From Microvirga vignae (GTDB taxonomy: Bacteria; Pseudomonadota; Alphaproteobacteria; Rhizobiales; Beijerinckiaceae), in contig NZ_LCYG01000032.1 of assembly GCF_001017175.1 (NCBI RefSeq), forward strand, positions 1-64,000: 64,000 bases of DNA, given 5' to 3'. This document shows positions 1 through 8,642 of this stretch, one piece after another. The notes under the pieces were generated by a model. It had not been told where the DNA came from and made no database searches. It worked only from the letters and a program-made list of their open reading frames with translations. The position numbers and the translations under genes are program-made. Positions within the stretch are counted from its first letter, which is position 1. Every line of letters begins with the position of its first letter.

Positions 1-491
1 TTCGGAGCGTCCGAGAAGCGGAGTGTGCCGAAGTGGCCGGTCGGCAGGTCGCCGTTGTCGAAGAACGACAGGGCGCGACCAGCGGTCAGGCCGCCGAACT
101 GGATGAAGGCCTGGTCGACGTTCGGGGTGTTGACGAAAGCGCCGTACACGCCGGTGTCGCGGGTGATCTCGAAGCGGACGAACGTGCGCAGCAGGCCGTA
201 GGCCGTGGCGGTACGGGCGTCGAGCTGGATGCGGCCACGAGCGCGGAAGCCGATCGCGTCCTGATCGCGGGTTTCCGGCTCAACGTAACGCAGTTCGGCG
301 CGGACACGGCCGCCGACGCGGAGGCAGGTTTCCGTGCCGGGGATGTAGAAGAAGCCTGCGCCGTAGGTGGAGCAGACGCGGACGTATTCGACGGCAGCGG
401 CCTTCTTCGCGGGAAGATCAGCGGCCTGAGCGCCGGCAACGGCGGCGAGACCCGCAACCGATCCGAGCAGAAGGCTCTTAACGAGCTTCAT
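1..491 (-). CDS. Outer-membrane porin (Porin_2 type), N-terminal part; 3' end outside window
   Basis: About 163 residues are visible, starting at the ATG at 489-491 behind a strong GGAGG ribosome site. The product begins MKLVKSLLLG and has a hydrophobic signal peptide ending near AQA-ADLPAKK. It continues with a Cys-containing segment (VCSTYGAGFFYIPGTETC), then GGRVRAEL and alternating beta-strand-like stretches. This layout (signal, DLP, a YVRVC...C pair, RVGGRVR) is typical of the abundant alphaproteobacterial Porin_2 proteins that form trimeric outer-membrane channels. The stop codon lies left of base 1, so full length is unknown; family members are usually much longer than the visible part. 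A conceptual protein on the plus strand over this region is only an antisense reading. Family assignment is firm; substrate preference cannot be judged. Confidence 0.9.
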   Translation of the reverse strand, partial: MKLVKSLLLGSVAGLAAVAGAQAADLPAKKAAAVEYVRVCSTYGAGFFYIPGTETCLRVGGRVRAELRYVEPETRDQDAIGFRARGRIQLDARTATAYGLLRTFVRFEITRDTGVYGAFVNTPNVDQAFIQFGGLTAGRALSFFDNGDLPTGHFGTLRFSDAP

Positions 492-997
492 GGTTAAACC
501 TCCAAAGTTTCGAGACCCTTGGGGGGTCGGGCTTTTGTGCTCTGAAGGCTTCGATGAAGCTCCAAACACACCCTTTTCCCCTAGTGATCTGGCGGCCCGC
601 CTTTCGGCTGAACCCACCAAATGACGACTGGGGTGCCCCCGTCGCTTCTGTCACATTAGCCAGAGCGGTTCCGCAAGCAACCGAATGAAGGCACAAAATG
701 GGCAGTCAGGGGGGCTTTTCAGGGGCATGTTGCACAAAGGCAACGTTTTCATCCCAAGGTGTTTACCTTCCGTCAAACTTTGAGGTCGGTTCCTAACAAA
801 CCCTTAATTTTCAAGGGCTTTCAATCTGAGGAGCGGCGCCCGGAACATAGTCCCTCATCCCCAATTTCAGGAATCACGAACGGGTGAGCCTGTGAATAAG
901 TTTGTCCACATATTGGGCAGGACTGGGCCTCTGCAACTCGAAAAAAGAAGGCCGGGCAGGTCCCGGCCTTCGTCGAATCGTGGCCTCAAAGGGAGCC
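492..997. other. Porin upstream region and hppD downstream region, no gene seen
   Basis: About 500 bases lie between the porin start and the hppD stop. The half next to the porin must hold its promoter and a long leader, but I cannot place -35/-10 boxes with confidence. The half next to hppD holds the hppD terminator (separate entry). Short open frames here have no recognisable protein character. Confidence 0.5.
941..970 (-). terminator. Rho-independent terminator after hppD
   Basis: A perfect 9-bp stem AAGGCCGGG / CCCGGCCTT (948-956 with 962-970) with a 5-base loop. On the minus strand it is followed by a run of Ts (plus-strand As at 941-946). It lies 28 bases past the hppD stop, oriented to end the hmgR-maiA-hppD transcript. 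Confidence 0.85.
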
Positions 998-2113
998 TCA
1001 AGCCACCTTCGGCTTCAGGACACCACGGCGAATCTGATCCTCCTCGATGGATTCGAAGAGCGCCTTGAAGTTGCCCTCACCGAATCCTTCATCGCCTTTG
1101 CGCTGAATGAACTCGAAGAAGATTGGGCCGATGGCGGTCTTGCCGAAACGCTGGAGCAGCACCTTCGTGAACCCGCCCTCCACGACGCCTTCGCCATCAA
1201 TGAGGATGCCGTTCTTCTGTAGACGATCGAGAGGCTCGCCGTGGCTCGGGAGGCGCTTGTCGATGCGCGAGTAGTAGATGTCGTTCGGCGCGGGCATGAA
1301 TTCGAGCCCGCTTGCGATCAGCGTCTCAATGGATTCATAGAGATCTTGCGAACCCAGGGCGACGTGTTGAATGCCCTCGCCTTTATACTCCTGCAGATAC
1401 TCCTCGATCTGCCCGGTCTCGCCGGCATCCTCGTTGATCGGAATGCGGATCTTGCCGTCGGGGCTCGTCATCGCGCGGGAATGCAGGCCTGTCAGCTTGC
1501 CCTCGATGTCGAAGTAGCGGATTTGCCGGAAGTTGAAGAGACGCTCATAAAAACCCGCCCATTCGTTCAGCCGGCCGCGATAAACGTTATGGGTCAGGTG
1601 GTCGATATAATAGAGGCCGACGCCGCGCGGCTTGGGATCTTTCTCACCGAGCCACTCGAAGTCCACATCATAGATGGAGCCCTTCGCACCGTAGCGGTCG
1701 ACGAAATATATCTGCAGGCCACCGATGCCTTCGATAGCCGGGATCTCGAGTTCATTAGGACCGACCTGCGTCTGTGCCGGCTTGGCGCCCATGGAGAGCG
1801 CGCGCTCATAGGCATATTTCGCATCGACCACGCGGAAAGCCATGGCTGGAGCGGATGGGCCGTGCTGGCTGGCGAAGCGTTCGGCGAAGGAGCCGGGTTG
1901 TGCATTCACGATGAAATTGATGTCGCCCTGCCGGTAGAGGAGCACGTTCTTCGAGCGGTGCTTGGCGACGACGGAGAACCCCATCGTCTTGAACAGCTCA
2001 TCCAGCGCCTGCGGATCGGGGTGGCAGAATTCCACGAACTCGAAACCGTCGGTCCCCATCGGATTGTCTTCGCTGATGGCCGGTGGCGGTGCGTCGTGCG
2101 GGAACGGTCCCAT
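998..2113 (-). CDS. hppD: 4-hydroxyphenylpyruvate dioxygenase
   Basis: The 371-residue product converts 4-hydroxyphenylpyruvate to homogentisate with Fe(II) and O2, the entry step of tyrosine ring cleavage. It has two vicinal-oxygen-chelate halves. The expected iron ligands are visible: His in IDHLTHNV, His in IQHVALGS and Glu in FFEFIQRKG. Length matches the family (about 350-380). The ATG at 2111-2113 has a GGAGG site 6 bases upstream. It is the last gene of a minus-strand set with the MarR gene and maiA; an 85-base gap to maiA could allow a separate promoter, but none is obvious. With hmgA and fumarylacetoacetase on the plus strand nearby, the whole homogentisate route is present. Confidence 0.95.
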   Translation of the reverse strand: MGPFPHDAPPPAISEDNPMGTDGFEFVEFCHPDPQALDELFKTMGFSVVAKHRSKNVLLYRQGDINFIVNAQPGSFAERFASQHGPSAPAMAFRVVDAKYAYERALSMGAKPAQTQVGPNELEIPAIEGIGGLQIYFVDRYGAKGSIYDVDFEWLGEKDPKPRGVGLYYIDHLTHNVYRGRLNEWAGFYERLFNFRQIRYFDIEGKLTGLHSRAMTSPDGKIRIPINEDAGETGQIEEYLQEYKGEGIQHVALGSQDLYESIETLIASGLEFMPAPNDIYYSRIDKRLPSHGEPLDRLQKNGILIDGEGVVEGGFTKVLLQRFGKTAIGPIFFEFIQRKGDEGFGEGNFKALFESIEEDQIRRGVLKPKVA

Positions 2114-2198
2114 GGCTTTCCTCCTGTCATGGATGCAGGCTCATTGAGGGCCTGCCGGTTTTTCGTCGGCGCATGCCTCACACGGGATGCGCCCCTTC

Positions 2199-2825
2199 TC
2201 ACACCGCGTCCGGCTGGCGTTCCGGCGCGGCATCCTGAAAGGCGCGGAGTTCAGCGCAGGCTGCATCCACCGCGACGATCTTCGGATAGGCATGAAGCGG
2301 GATGTTGAAGCGCCGCGCATTGAAGACCTGCGGCACGAGGTAAATGTCAGCGAGCGTCACGCGCGAGCCGCAAACATAGGGGCCGGGCTCGATAAGTGCC
2401 TCGATAGCGTCGAATCCTTCGCGGACCCAATGGGCATACCAAGCATCGACTATCGCCTGATCATGCCCCAGCTTTTTCTTGAGATAATTGAGAGGCCCAA
2501 GATTGTCGAGCGGATGAACATCGCAGCCGATGATCGACGCGATGGCGCGTACCTTCGCGCGATTCACGGCACCGACGGGCAGCAGGGGCGGCTCCGGGTA
2601 AACCTCATCGAGATATTCGAGGATGGCGGGAGACTGGATCAGTATCGTGCCGCCGATGTCGAGAGCGGGAATGCGCTTCTGAGGGTTGATGGCGCCATAT
2701 GCTTCTCCCCGCTGCTCGCCCTTGAGAAGGTTCACGGCCACGGATTCGTATGGCACGCCCTTGAGATTGAGAGCGATCCTGACCCGGTAGGCCGCCGAGG
2801 AGCGAAAATAAGTGTAGAGCTTCAC
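2199..2825 (-). CDS. maiA: Maleylacetoacetate isomerase (zeta-class GST)
   Basis: The 208-residue cytoplasmic enzyme isomerises maleylacetoacetate to fumarylacetoacetate using glutathione. The thioredoxin-fold N-terminus starts MKLYTYFRSSAAYRVRIAL, which matches the zeta-class SSxxxRVRIAL signature; the classical Ser-Cys pair is Ser-Ala here. A glutathione-binding ILIQSPAILEYLDE stretch and an all-helical C-terminal half follow. The start is a GTG overlapping the stop of the upstream MarR gene (GTGA), so translation is probably coupled. Context between the MarR regulator and hppD, opposite hmgA, makes the isomerase role much more likely than a generic GST. Confidence 0.93.
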   Translation of the reverse strand: MKLYTYFRSSAAYRVRIALNLKGVPYESVAVNLLKGEQRGEAYGAINPQKRIPALDIGGTILIQSPAILEYLDEVYPEPPLLPVGAVNRAKVRAIASIIGCDVHPLDNLGPLNYLKKKLGHDQAIVDAWYAHWVREGFDAIEALIEPGPYVCGSRVTLADIYLVPQVFNARRFNIPLHAYPKIVAVDAACAELRAFQDAAPERQPDAV

Positions 2826-3322
2826 CCTTCCGCCTCCCCTTCAGGTGCCATCTGGCGCGCGTGGCCGCTCAGGCGATCGATGAGGGAGGCGAGAACCCTC
2901 TGCTCCTCCTCGGTCAGCACGGAGATGAAGCGCTCCTCGAAGGCGAGCGCCTCGGGAGCCAAGGCCTCGTAGATCTCCCGCCCTTCCTCCGTCAGCTGCA
3001 GCAGTTCCTCCCGCCGATCGTCCTCGTTTGGGCGGCGCGCGATCAAACCGCGCTGCTCCAGGGCCGAGACCGCCCGCGAGACGGTGGATTTGTGCATGAC
3101 ACCGTGAGCCGCGATGTCCCGGGCCGTGCGGTATTCGTACTGGCCAAGCGTCGCAATGACCCGCCAAGCGGGAATCGAGAGGCCGAACCTCTCGGCGTAG
3201 ATCTGCGCCAGCGCGTTCGAGGTCAGGCTCGCCAGCACATTGAGGCGGTAGGGCAGGAAATGCTCCAGGACCACCATAGGGCTGGGAGCCTCCTGTTTCT
3301 TTGCTGCGGAACGTGGGGCCAT
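2822..3322 (-). CDS. MarR-family regulator of homogentisate catabolism
   Basis: About 166 residues from the ATG at 3320-3322 (MAPRSAAKKQ). A longer reading to 3379 would run across the operator and is unlikely. A winged helix is visible: the recognition helix is around HGVMHKSTVSRAVSALEQRGLI, and the wing is RRPNEDDRREELLQLTEEGR. The gene is divergent from hmgA and co-directional with maiA, overlapping it by 4 bases. Two copies of GTTGC-N4-GCAAC lie in the divergent promoter, so it probably represses both directions and is released by a pathway intermediate; the ligand is inference. No gene name is assigned. Confidence 0.85.
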   Translation of the reverse strand: MAPRSAAKKQEAPSPMVVLEHFLPYRLNVLASLTSNALAQIYAERFGLSIPAWRVIATLGQYEYRTARDIAAHGVMHKSTVSRAVSALEQRGLIARRPNEDDRREELLQLTEEGREIYEALAPEALAFEERFISVLTEEEQRVLASLIDRLSGHARQMAPEGEAEG

Positions 3323-3337
3323 GGTTGACAAAATTTT

Positions 3338-3380
3338 GTTGCTGATGCAACTAATAGGATAAATTCGTTGCATTAGCAAC
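3338..3380. promoter_or_regulatory. Double operator GTTGC-N4-GCAAC in divergent marR/hmgA promoter
   Basis: Two near-identical dyads, GTTGCTGATGCAAC (3338-3351) and GTTGCATTAGCAAC (3367-3380), are centred 29 bp apart in the AT-rich gap between the MarR start (3322) and hmgA (3449). Symmetric 5-bp arms with a 4-bp centre and about three helical turns of spacing suit two MarR dimers bound on one face. Binding by the adjacent MarR protein is inferred from position. Confidence 0.75.
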
Positions 3381-3448
3381 TAGATTTGCGAGCCGTCCGG
3401 CCAATATCAAACGAGACTGCGATCGGCTCCGTTCCAGGGAGAACGCCT

Positions 3449-4816
3449 ATGAACGTTCAGAACGTCTCCGGTTTCCAATCCGATGAGCCACGCAAAAGCG
3501 CTATCGTGCCGGGCTACATGTCGGGCTTCGGCAATTCGTTCGAGACGGAGGCGCTGGAGGGGGCCCTGCCCATCGGGCGCAACTCGCCGCAGAAGATCAA
3601 TTACGGCCTTTATGCCGAGCAGCTCTCCGGCTCACCCTTTACGGCCCCGCAAGCAACCAACCAGCGCTCCTGGCTTTACCGCATTCGTCCGTCGGTAAAG
3701 CACTCCGGTCGCTACGTGAAAGTGGACAAGGGCCACATGCGCACGGCGCCAGCGGCGCGTGAAGAGAGTGATCTCCCTCTCGGGCAGTTGCGCTGGGATC
3801 CGACACCGATCCCGGATGAGGCACTCACCTTCGTGTCTGGTCTTCGCACCATCACGACGGCGGGCGATTCCGACACGCAGACCGGCATGGCGGCGCATGT
3901 GCTTCTCGTCACGCGGTCCATGGACAACGAGTATTTCTTCAATGCGGACGGCGAGTATCTCATCGTGGCGCAGCAGGGTAAGCTGCGCTTCCGCACCGAG
4001 TTCGGCGTGATCGACATCGAGCCCGGCGAGATCTGCATCATCCCGCGCGGCGTGATCTTCAAGGTCGAACTCATCGACGGCGCGGCGCGCGCCTATGTGT
4101 GCGAGAACTACGGCGGCTCCTTCACCCTGCCTGATCGCGGTCCCATCGGTGCGAACTGCCTAGCCAACCCACGCGACTTCCTCACGCCGGTTGCAGCTTA
4201 TGAAGACAAGGAAGCCCTCTCCTTGCTCTTCGTGAAGTGGGGTGGCGAGCTTTATCGCACGGAGATCAACCAGTCGCCGCTCGACGTGGTGGCGTGGCAC
4301 GGCAACTACGCGCCTTGCAAGTACGACCTTCGCCATTTCTCGCCGGTCGGCGCGATCATGTTCGATCATCCCGACCCGTCGATCTTCACCGTGCTCACCG
4401 CACCCTCCGAGACGCCCGGCACGGCGAACGTGGATTTCGTGATCTTCCCAGAGCGCTGGTTGGTGGCGGAAAACACCTTCCGCCCGCCCTGGTATCACCG
4501 CAACCTGATGTCGGAATTCATGGGCCTGATCTACGGCGTCTATGACGCGAAGCCCGAAGGCTTCGTGCCGGGCGGCATGTCGCTGCACAACCAGATGCTG
4601 CCACATGGTCCCGACACGACGGCTTTCGAACATGCGAGCAATGTGGAGCTGAAGCCGGTGAAGCTCACCGGCACCATGGCTTTCATGTTCGAAACGCGCT
4701 TCCCGCAGCGCGTAACGAAATACGCGGCCGAACTGCCGACGCTTCAGGACAACTACATCGATTGCTGGCGCGATCTGAAAAAGCACTTCGACCCCAACAA
4801 GCGCGAGCCGAAGTGA
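3449..4816 (+). CDS. hmgA: Homogentisate 1,2-dioxygenase
   Basis: The 455-residue Fe(II) enzyme opens the homogentisate ring to maleylacetoacetate. I chose the ATG at 3449 ([10 protein letters not shown]), preceded by GGGAGA; an upstream frame extension overlaps the operator region. Family landmarks include [19 protein letters not shown] near the N-terminus and the iron-ligand region [14 protein letters not shown] (His and Glu), then [15 protein letters not shown] (His). Length matches the family. It is transcribed divergently from marR-maiA-hppD and ends at a bidirectional hairpin. Confidence 0.96.
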   Translation: MNVQNVSGFQSDEPRKSAIVPGYMSGFGNSFETEALEGALPIGRNSPQKINYGLYAEQLSGSPFTAPQATNQRSWLYRIRPSVKHSGRYVKVDKGHMRTAPAAREESDLPLGQLRWDPTPIPDEALTFVSGLRTITTAGDSDTQTGMAAHVLLVTRSMDNEYFFNADGEYLIVAQQGKLRFRTEFGVIDIEPGEICIIPRGVIFKVELIDGAARAYVCENYGGSFTLPDRGPIGANCLANPRDFLTPVAAYEDKEALSLLFVKWGGELYRTEINQSPLDVVAWHGNYAPCKYDLRHFSPVGAIMFDHPDPSIFTVLTAPSETPGTANVDFVIFPERWLVAENTFRPPWYHRNLMSEFMGLIYGVYDAKPEGFVPGGMSLHNQMLPHGPDTTAFEHASNVELKPVKLTGTMAFMFETRFPQRVTKYAAELPTLQDNYIDCWRDLKKHFDPNKREPK

Positions 4817-4836
4817 GGGCTACATTCGACACGCAC

Positions 4837-4872
4837 GAGAAAAAGGCCGGCGCAGGGCACCGGCCTCTCTTA
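4837..4872. terminator. Bidirectional terminator between hmgA and TRAP gene
   Basis: A hairpin with stem GGCCGG / CCGGCC (4845-4850 with 4860-4865) is flanked by AGAAAAA on the left and TCTCTT on the right. It sits between the convergent hmgA and TRAP binding-protein genes and could serve both strands. Confidence 0.7.
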
Positions 4873-4893
4873 GGCATTCAAGGCTTCCGAGGC

Positions 4894-5991
4894 CTACGCC
4901 CGTCCGCGTGTGCGGATCATGAAGGTGTCGAAGGCGTATTCGTTGAGCTGCCACCAAGGCAGCACATCGTTGCGATAAGCCACCATCGAGTCATAGGCCT
5001 TCTTAAAGTTCGCGTTCTTGGCCGAGAGCTCGTCGTAAAGCTCGTTGGCCGCCTTGAGCGAAGCCTCCATGATGGGCTGCGAGAAGGTGCGCAGCTCGGC
5101 ACCCGCGCCCACCATGCGGCGCAGCGCCTGGCCGTTCACGGCGTCGTACTTTGCCAGCATCCAGTTGTTTGCAGCCTCGGCAGCGTTGGACATAATGGCT
5201 TGGTAGTGCTTGGGCAGCTCGTCCCATTTCGCCTTGTTGATGACGAGGTGCAGCATGGCACCACCCTCCCAGAAGCCGGGCGCGTAGTAGTACTTCGCGA
5301 CCTTCAGGAAGCCGAGCTTCTCGTCGTCATAGGGGCCGACGAACTCTGCCGCATCGAGCGTGCCACGCTCGAGAGCGGGATACACGTCGCCCGGGGCGAT
5401 CTGCTGCGGCACGACTCCGAGCTTGGCGAGGACCTGGCCGCCGAGGCCGCCGATGCGGAACTTGAGACCCTTCAGATCATCGACGGTGTTGATCTCCTTG
5501 CGGAAGAATCCGCCCATCTGCGCGCCGGAATTGCCGCAGACCAGCGAGGTGCAGTTATACTTCGCGAGCACCTCGTTGATGATCTCCTTGCCGCCGGCGA
5601 AGTGCCACCAGGAATGAGATTGACGGGCATTGAGGCTGAACGGCAGGCCGGTGGCGACGCCGAGAGCCGGCTCGCGGCCGATATAGTAATAGGTCGGGGT
5701 ATGGGCGAGTTCGACGGAGCCGTTCTCGACCGCGTCCATGGCCTGGAGACCGCCGACGATCTCCCCCGGGGCGAAGACCTGGATCTGGAATTTGTTGTCG
5801 GTCGCTTCCGCCATGTACTTGGCGAAGGTCTGGGCCGTGCCGAAAATCGTGTCGAGCGACTTGGGGAAGCTCGAGGTCAGACGCCAGCGGATTTCGGGGC
5901 TGGACTGAGCGATGGCGGGGGCCGCCACCGTGGTGGCTGCGGCCGCAAGGCCAGCCCCCTTCAGAAAGTTTCTTCTCTTCATCGTCGTCAT
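4894..5991 (-). CDS. TRAP transporter solute-binding protein (DctP/TakP type), orphan copy 1
   Basis: The 365-residue periplasmic protein has a Tat signal (KRRNFLKGAGLAAAATTVAA...AQS). The mature part begins [20 protein letters not shown]. The later segment with [28 protein letters not shown] is characteristic of TakP-like binding proteins for 2-oxo or hydroxy acids. No DctQ or DctM membrane subunit occurs anywhere in the window, so it must work with permease proteins encoded elsewhere. It is inserted between hmgA and fumarylacetoacetase, so an aromatic-derived acid is an attractive but unproven ligand. A close paralogue lies at 24167-25255. The start could also be the inner Met at 5982. Confidence 0.88.
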   Translation of the reverse strand: MTTMKRRNFLKGAGLAAAATTVAAPAIAQSSPEIRWRLTSSFPKSLDTIFGTAQTFAKYMAEATDNKFQIQVFAPGEIVGGLQAMDAVENGSVELAHTPTYYYIGREPALGVATGLPFSLNARQSHSWWHFAGGKEIINEVLAKYNCTSLVCGNSGAQMGGFFRKEINTVDDLKGLKFRIGGLGGQVLAKLGVVPQQIAPGDVYPALERGTLDAAEFVGPYDDEKLGFLKVAKYYYAPGFWEGGAMLHLVINKAKWDELPKHYQAIMSNAAEAANNWMLAKYDAVNGQALRRMVGAGAELRTFSQPIMEASLKAANELYDELSAKNANFKKAYDSMVAYRNDVLPWWQLNEYAFDTFMIRTRGRA

Positions 5992-6055
5992 TGGCGTTTC
6001 CCCGCGGACTCTTTCGTTGCAAGCTCAATAAACCACAACAACCAGGTGGGTGGCT

Positions 6056-7075
6056 ATGAAGCTCTCCTCGCTCAAACAGGGCCGTGATGGCCGGCTCGTA
6101 ATCGTCTCGAGGGACCTGACCCGCGCGACGGACGCATTTTTCATTGTTCCGACGCTACAGCAAGCCCTCGACGATTGGGAAAAAGTCGAGCCTCGCCTGC
6201 GTGACCTCGCGGAACAGCTGGAGCACGGATCCGTGCCCTCCTTCCGCTTTCACGAGCATGACTGCGCTTCGCCCCTGCCCCGCTCTTACCAGTGGGCGGA
6301 CGGATCGGCCTATGTGAATCACGTAGAGCTGGTACGCAAAGCCCGGGGGGCCGAGATGCCCCAATCCTTCTGGACCGATCCGCTCATGTATCAGGGCGGC
6401 TCGGATTCATTCCTCGGGCCACGTGATCCGATCATCGCCGTCAGCGAGGCGCAAGGCATTGATTTCGAGGCGGAAATCGCCGTGATCACGGATGACGTGC
6501 CCATGGGCGCGACCCGGGAGGAAGCAGCAAATGCCATCCGCCTCGTCGTTCTCGTCAACGACGTTTCGTTGAGAAACCTGATCCCTGCCGAACTCGCCAA
6601 GGGCTTCGGCTTCTTCCAGTCGAAACCCTCTTCAGCCTTCTCTCCCGTGGCCGTCACGCCCGACGAGCTGAATGATGCATGGGATGGTGGCAAGGTTCAC
6701 CTGCCCCTCCTCTCCACCCTCAACGACAAGCCCTTCGGCAGGCCCAATGCCGGGGTGGACATGACCTTCGACTTCCCGACGCTCATCGCGCATGCCGCCA
6801 AGACCCGGCCGCTCGGAGCCGGCACGATCATCGGCTCGGGCACCGTCTCTAACAAGGACGAAGGCGGAGGGCCGGGCAAACCCATCGACGATGGCGGCCT
6901 CGGCTATTCCTGCCTTGCGGAGCAGCGCACGGTGGAAACCATCCTCCACGGCGAGGCCCGCACGCCCTTCATGCGCTTCGGCGATACGGTCCGCATCGAG
7001 ATGAAGGACAAGGAAGGCCACTCGATCTTCGGCGCGATCGAGCAGGAGGTTGTGGCTTATCGGAAGGAGACTTGA
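6056..7075 (+). CDS. Fumarylacetoacetate hydrolase family protein, probable fumarylacetoacetase
   Basis: About 339 residues from the ATG at 6056 (MKLSSLKQG), which has AGGTGG 7 bases upstream; an upstream GTG at 6050 overlaps that site. The catalytic region shows the FAH-family metal ligands in GIDFEAEIAVI, VLVNDVSLRNL and a Lys in KGFGFFQSKPSSAFSPVAV, then GAGTIIGSGTVSN. The reaction would split fumarylacetoacetate into fumarate and acetoacetate, finishing the pathway started by hppD, hmgA and maiA. The short bacterial form (about 340 residues) is common in Rhizobiales. Its neighbourhood supports the specific function over other FAH-fold hydrolases. Confidence 0.88.
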   Translation: MKLSSLKQGRDGRLVIVSRDLTRATDAFFIVPTLQQALDDWEKVEPRLRDLAEQLEHGSVPSFRFHEHDCASPLPRSYQWADGSAYVNHVELVRKARGAEMPQSFWTDPLMYQGGSDSFLGPRDPIIAVSEAQGIDFEAEIAVITDDVPMGATREEAANAIRLVVLVNDVSLRNLIPAELAKGFGFFQSKPSSAFSPVAVTPDELNDAWDGGKVHLPLLSTLNDKPFGRPNAGVDMTFDFPTLIAHAAKTRPLGAGTIIGSGTVSNKDEGGGPGKPIDDGGLGYSCLAEQRTVETILHGEARTPFMRFGDTVRIEMKDKEGHSIFGAIEQEVVAYRKET

Positions 7076-7144
7076 TGCGTCTCCCATAGGCGACCGCCCG
7101 GAGCGCTCTACAACACTGCGTGCAAGCAACGCAGGGAGCACCCC

Positions 7145-7363
7145 ATGGACGATCACGTCTACAAAGTTGTCGAACTCGTCGGCTCATCCACGGAGAGCAT
7201 CGAGGATGCCATTCAGACGGCGATCAGTCGCGCGGGCAAGACATTGAGAAACCTGCGTTGGTTCGAAGTCCTGCAAACCCGTGGGCATGTCGAGAACGGC
7301 GAGGTGCGCCATTATCAGGTGGTGCTGAAGGCAGGCTTCACCCTTGAAGAAGGCAGCCAGTAA
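7145..7363 (+). CDS. Dodecin family flavin-binding protein
   Basis: The 72-residue protein ([18 protein letters not shown]...) has the single beta-alpha-beta-beta layout of dodecins, which assemble into hollow dodecamers that bind flavins in stacked pairs. The motif LRWFEV carries the Trp that stacks on the isoalloxazine ring, and [10 protein letters not shown] is the last strand. GGGAG precedes the ATG. It lies 24 bases from the stop of a convergent flavin oxidoreductase gene, a plausible though unproven functional link (flavin storage next to a flavoenzyme). Confidence 0.9.
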   Translation: MDDHVYKVVELVGSSTESIEDAIQTAISRAGKTLRNLRWFEVLQTRGHVENGEVRHYQVVLKAGFTLEEGSQ

Positions 7364-7386
7364 CCCTCAGCGCCGCTCCCGTGAAG

Positions 7387-8502
7387 TCAGTCGTCCGCAC
7401 GAACATCGAAGAGACGGGGATACTGATGGGGCTGTGAGCGCAGGTACTGATTTGGCGCCTTGACGGAGGCGCCGAAATACGCGGCCGCGTGCCAAGGCCA
7501 GCGCGGATCGTAGAGAATGGCTCGGGCCAAGGCGATGAGGTCGGCATCGCCGGTGGCGAGAATGGCCTCCGCCTGCACATAATCGGTAATCAGACCGACC
7601 GCGATGACCGGCATCCTGGTGGCTGCCTTGATGGCGCGCGCAAGCGGCACCTGATAGCTGGGCCCCACGGGGATCTGCTGCGCCGAGGAAAGACCGCCGC
7701 TCGAAACGTGCATCCCACTGCATCCGCGCGCTTCGAGCGCCTGTGCGAAGGCGACGGTCTCCTCGATCGTCCACCCGCCCTCGGCCCAGTCGGTTCCCGA
7801 GACCCGCACCGTGACGGGCCGCTCCGCCGGAAAGGCAGCGCGAACGGCATCGAACACCTCGAGCGGAAAGCGCATCCGGTTCTCCACCGAACCACCGTAA
7901 TCGTCCGTTCGCTGGTTGGACAGTGGCGAGAGGAACTCGTGGATCAGGTAACCGTGAGCCGCATGGATCTGCACCGCATCGATGCCTAGCCGCGAAGCCC
8001 GCCTGGCTGCTTCGGCGAAAGCATCACGCACGCGCGCCAGCCCATCCCGGTCCAGCGCGGTCGGAGGCACATCACCGGCAGCGAATGGAAGCGCCGAGGG
8101 CGCTTCCGTCTGCCAGCCGTTGGCGTGATCCGGTGAGATCTGATGCCCCCCTTTCCAGGGCACCTCCGTGGAAGCCTTGCGCCCGGCGTGAGCCAATTGA
8201 ATGGCAAACGGCATGTCGGACCAGCGTCGGACGCTGTCCAGAACGCGCCCCATGGCGGCTTCGCACTCATCCGAATAAAGGCCCACGTCGGCATAGGTGA
8301 TGCGCCCTTCCGGCACGACTGCGGTCGCCTCGATAGTCAGGAGCGCGGCACCCGAGAGAGCCAGCTGACCGAGATGAATCACGTGCCAGTCGGTCATGCA
8401 CCCGTTCTCGGCCGAGTACTGGCACATGGGTGCGATCACAATCCGATTGGGAAGTTCAAGCTCTCCGACCCGGAAGGGCGTGAACAGATTTGCATGGGCC
8501 AT
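7387..8502 (-). CDS. NADH:flavin oxidoreductase, Old Yellow Enzyme/YqjM type
   Basis: About 371 residues from the ATG at 8500-8502 (MAHANLFTPF), with GGGAGA upstream; the open frame extends further but without protein character. It is a TIM-barrel FMN enzyme. Visible features are the N-terminal LPNRIVIAPMCQYSAENG (the Cys is typical of thermophilic-like/YqjM enes), active-site HAAHGYLIHEFLSPLSN, and the phosphate-binding AVGLITDYVQAEAILATGDADLIALAR. Such enzymes reduce activated C=C bonds of enones, maleimides and nitro compounds. Physiological substrate is unknown. Convergent with the dodecin gene. Confidence 0.9.
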   Translation of the reverse strand: MAHANLFTPFRVGELELPNRIVIAPMCQYSAENGCMTDWHVIHLGQLALSGAALLTIEATAVVPEGRITYADVGLYSDECEAAMGRVLDSVRRWSDMPFAIQLAHAGRKASTEVPWKGGHQISPDHANGWQTEAPSALPFAAGDVPPTALDRDGLARVRDAFAEAARRASRLGIDAVQIHAAHGYLIHEFLSPLSNQRTDDYGGSVENRMRFPLEVFDAVRAAFPAERPVTVRVSGTDWAEGGWTIEETVAFAQALEARGCSGMHVSSGGLSSAQQIPVGPSYQVPLARAIKAATRMPVIAVGLITDYVQAEAILATGDADLIALARAILYDPRWPWHAAAYFGASVKAPNQYLRSQPHQYPRLFDVRADD

Positions 8503-8642
8503 AGCTGTCTCCCAGGTAACGGCAGGGCTCGAAGTCACCGAGCTAAAACGCGCAAGAGATCCAAAAGGTCTAAGCGGAGCGATCAGCCGAGACGGGCGAC
8601 GATGTCCCCCATAAACATCGTCGCCCACCAGGTGACAATTCG

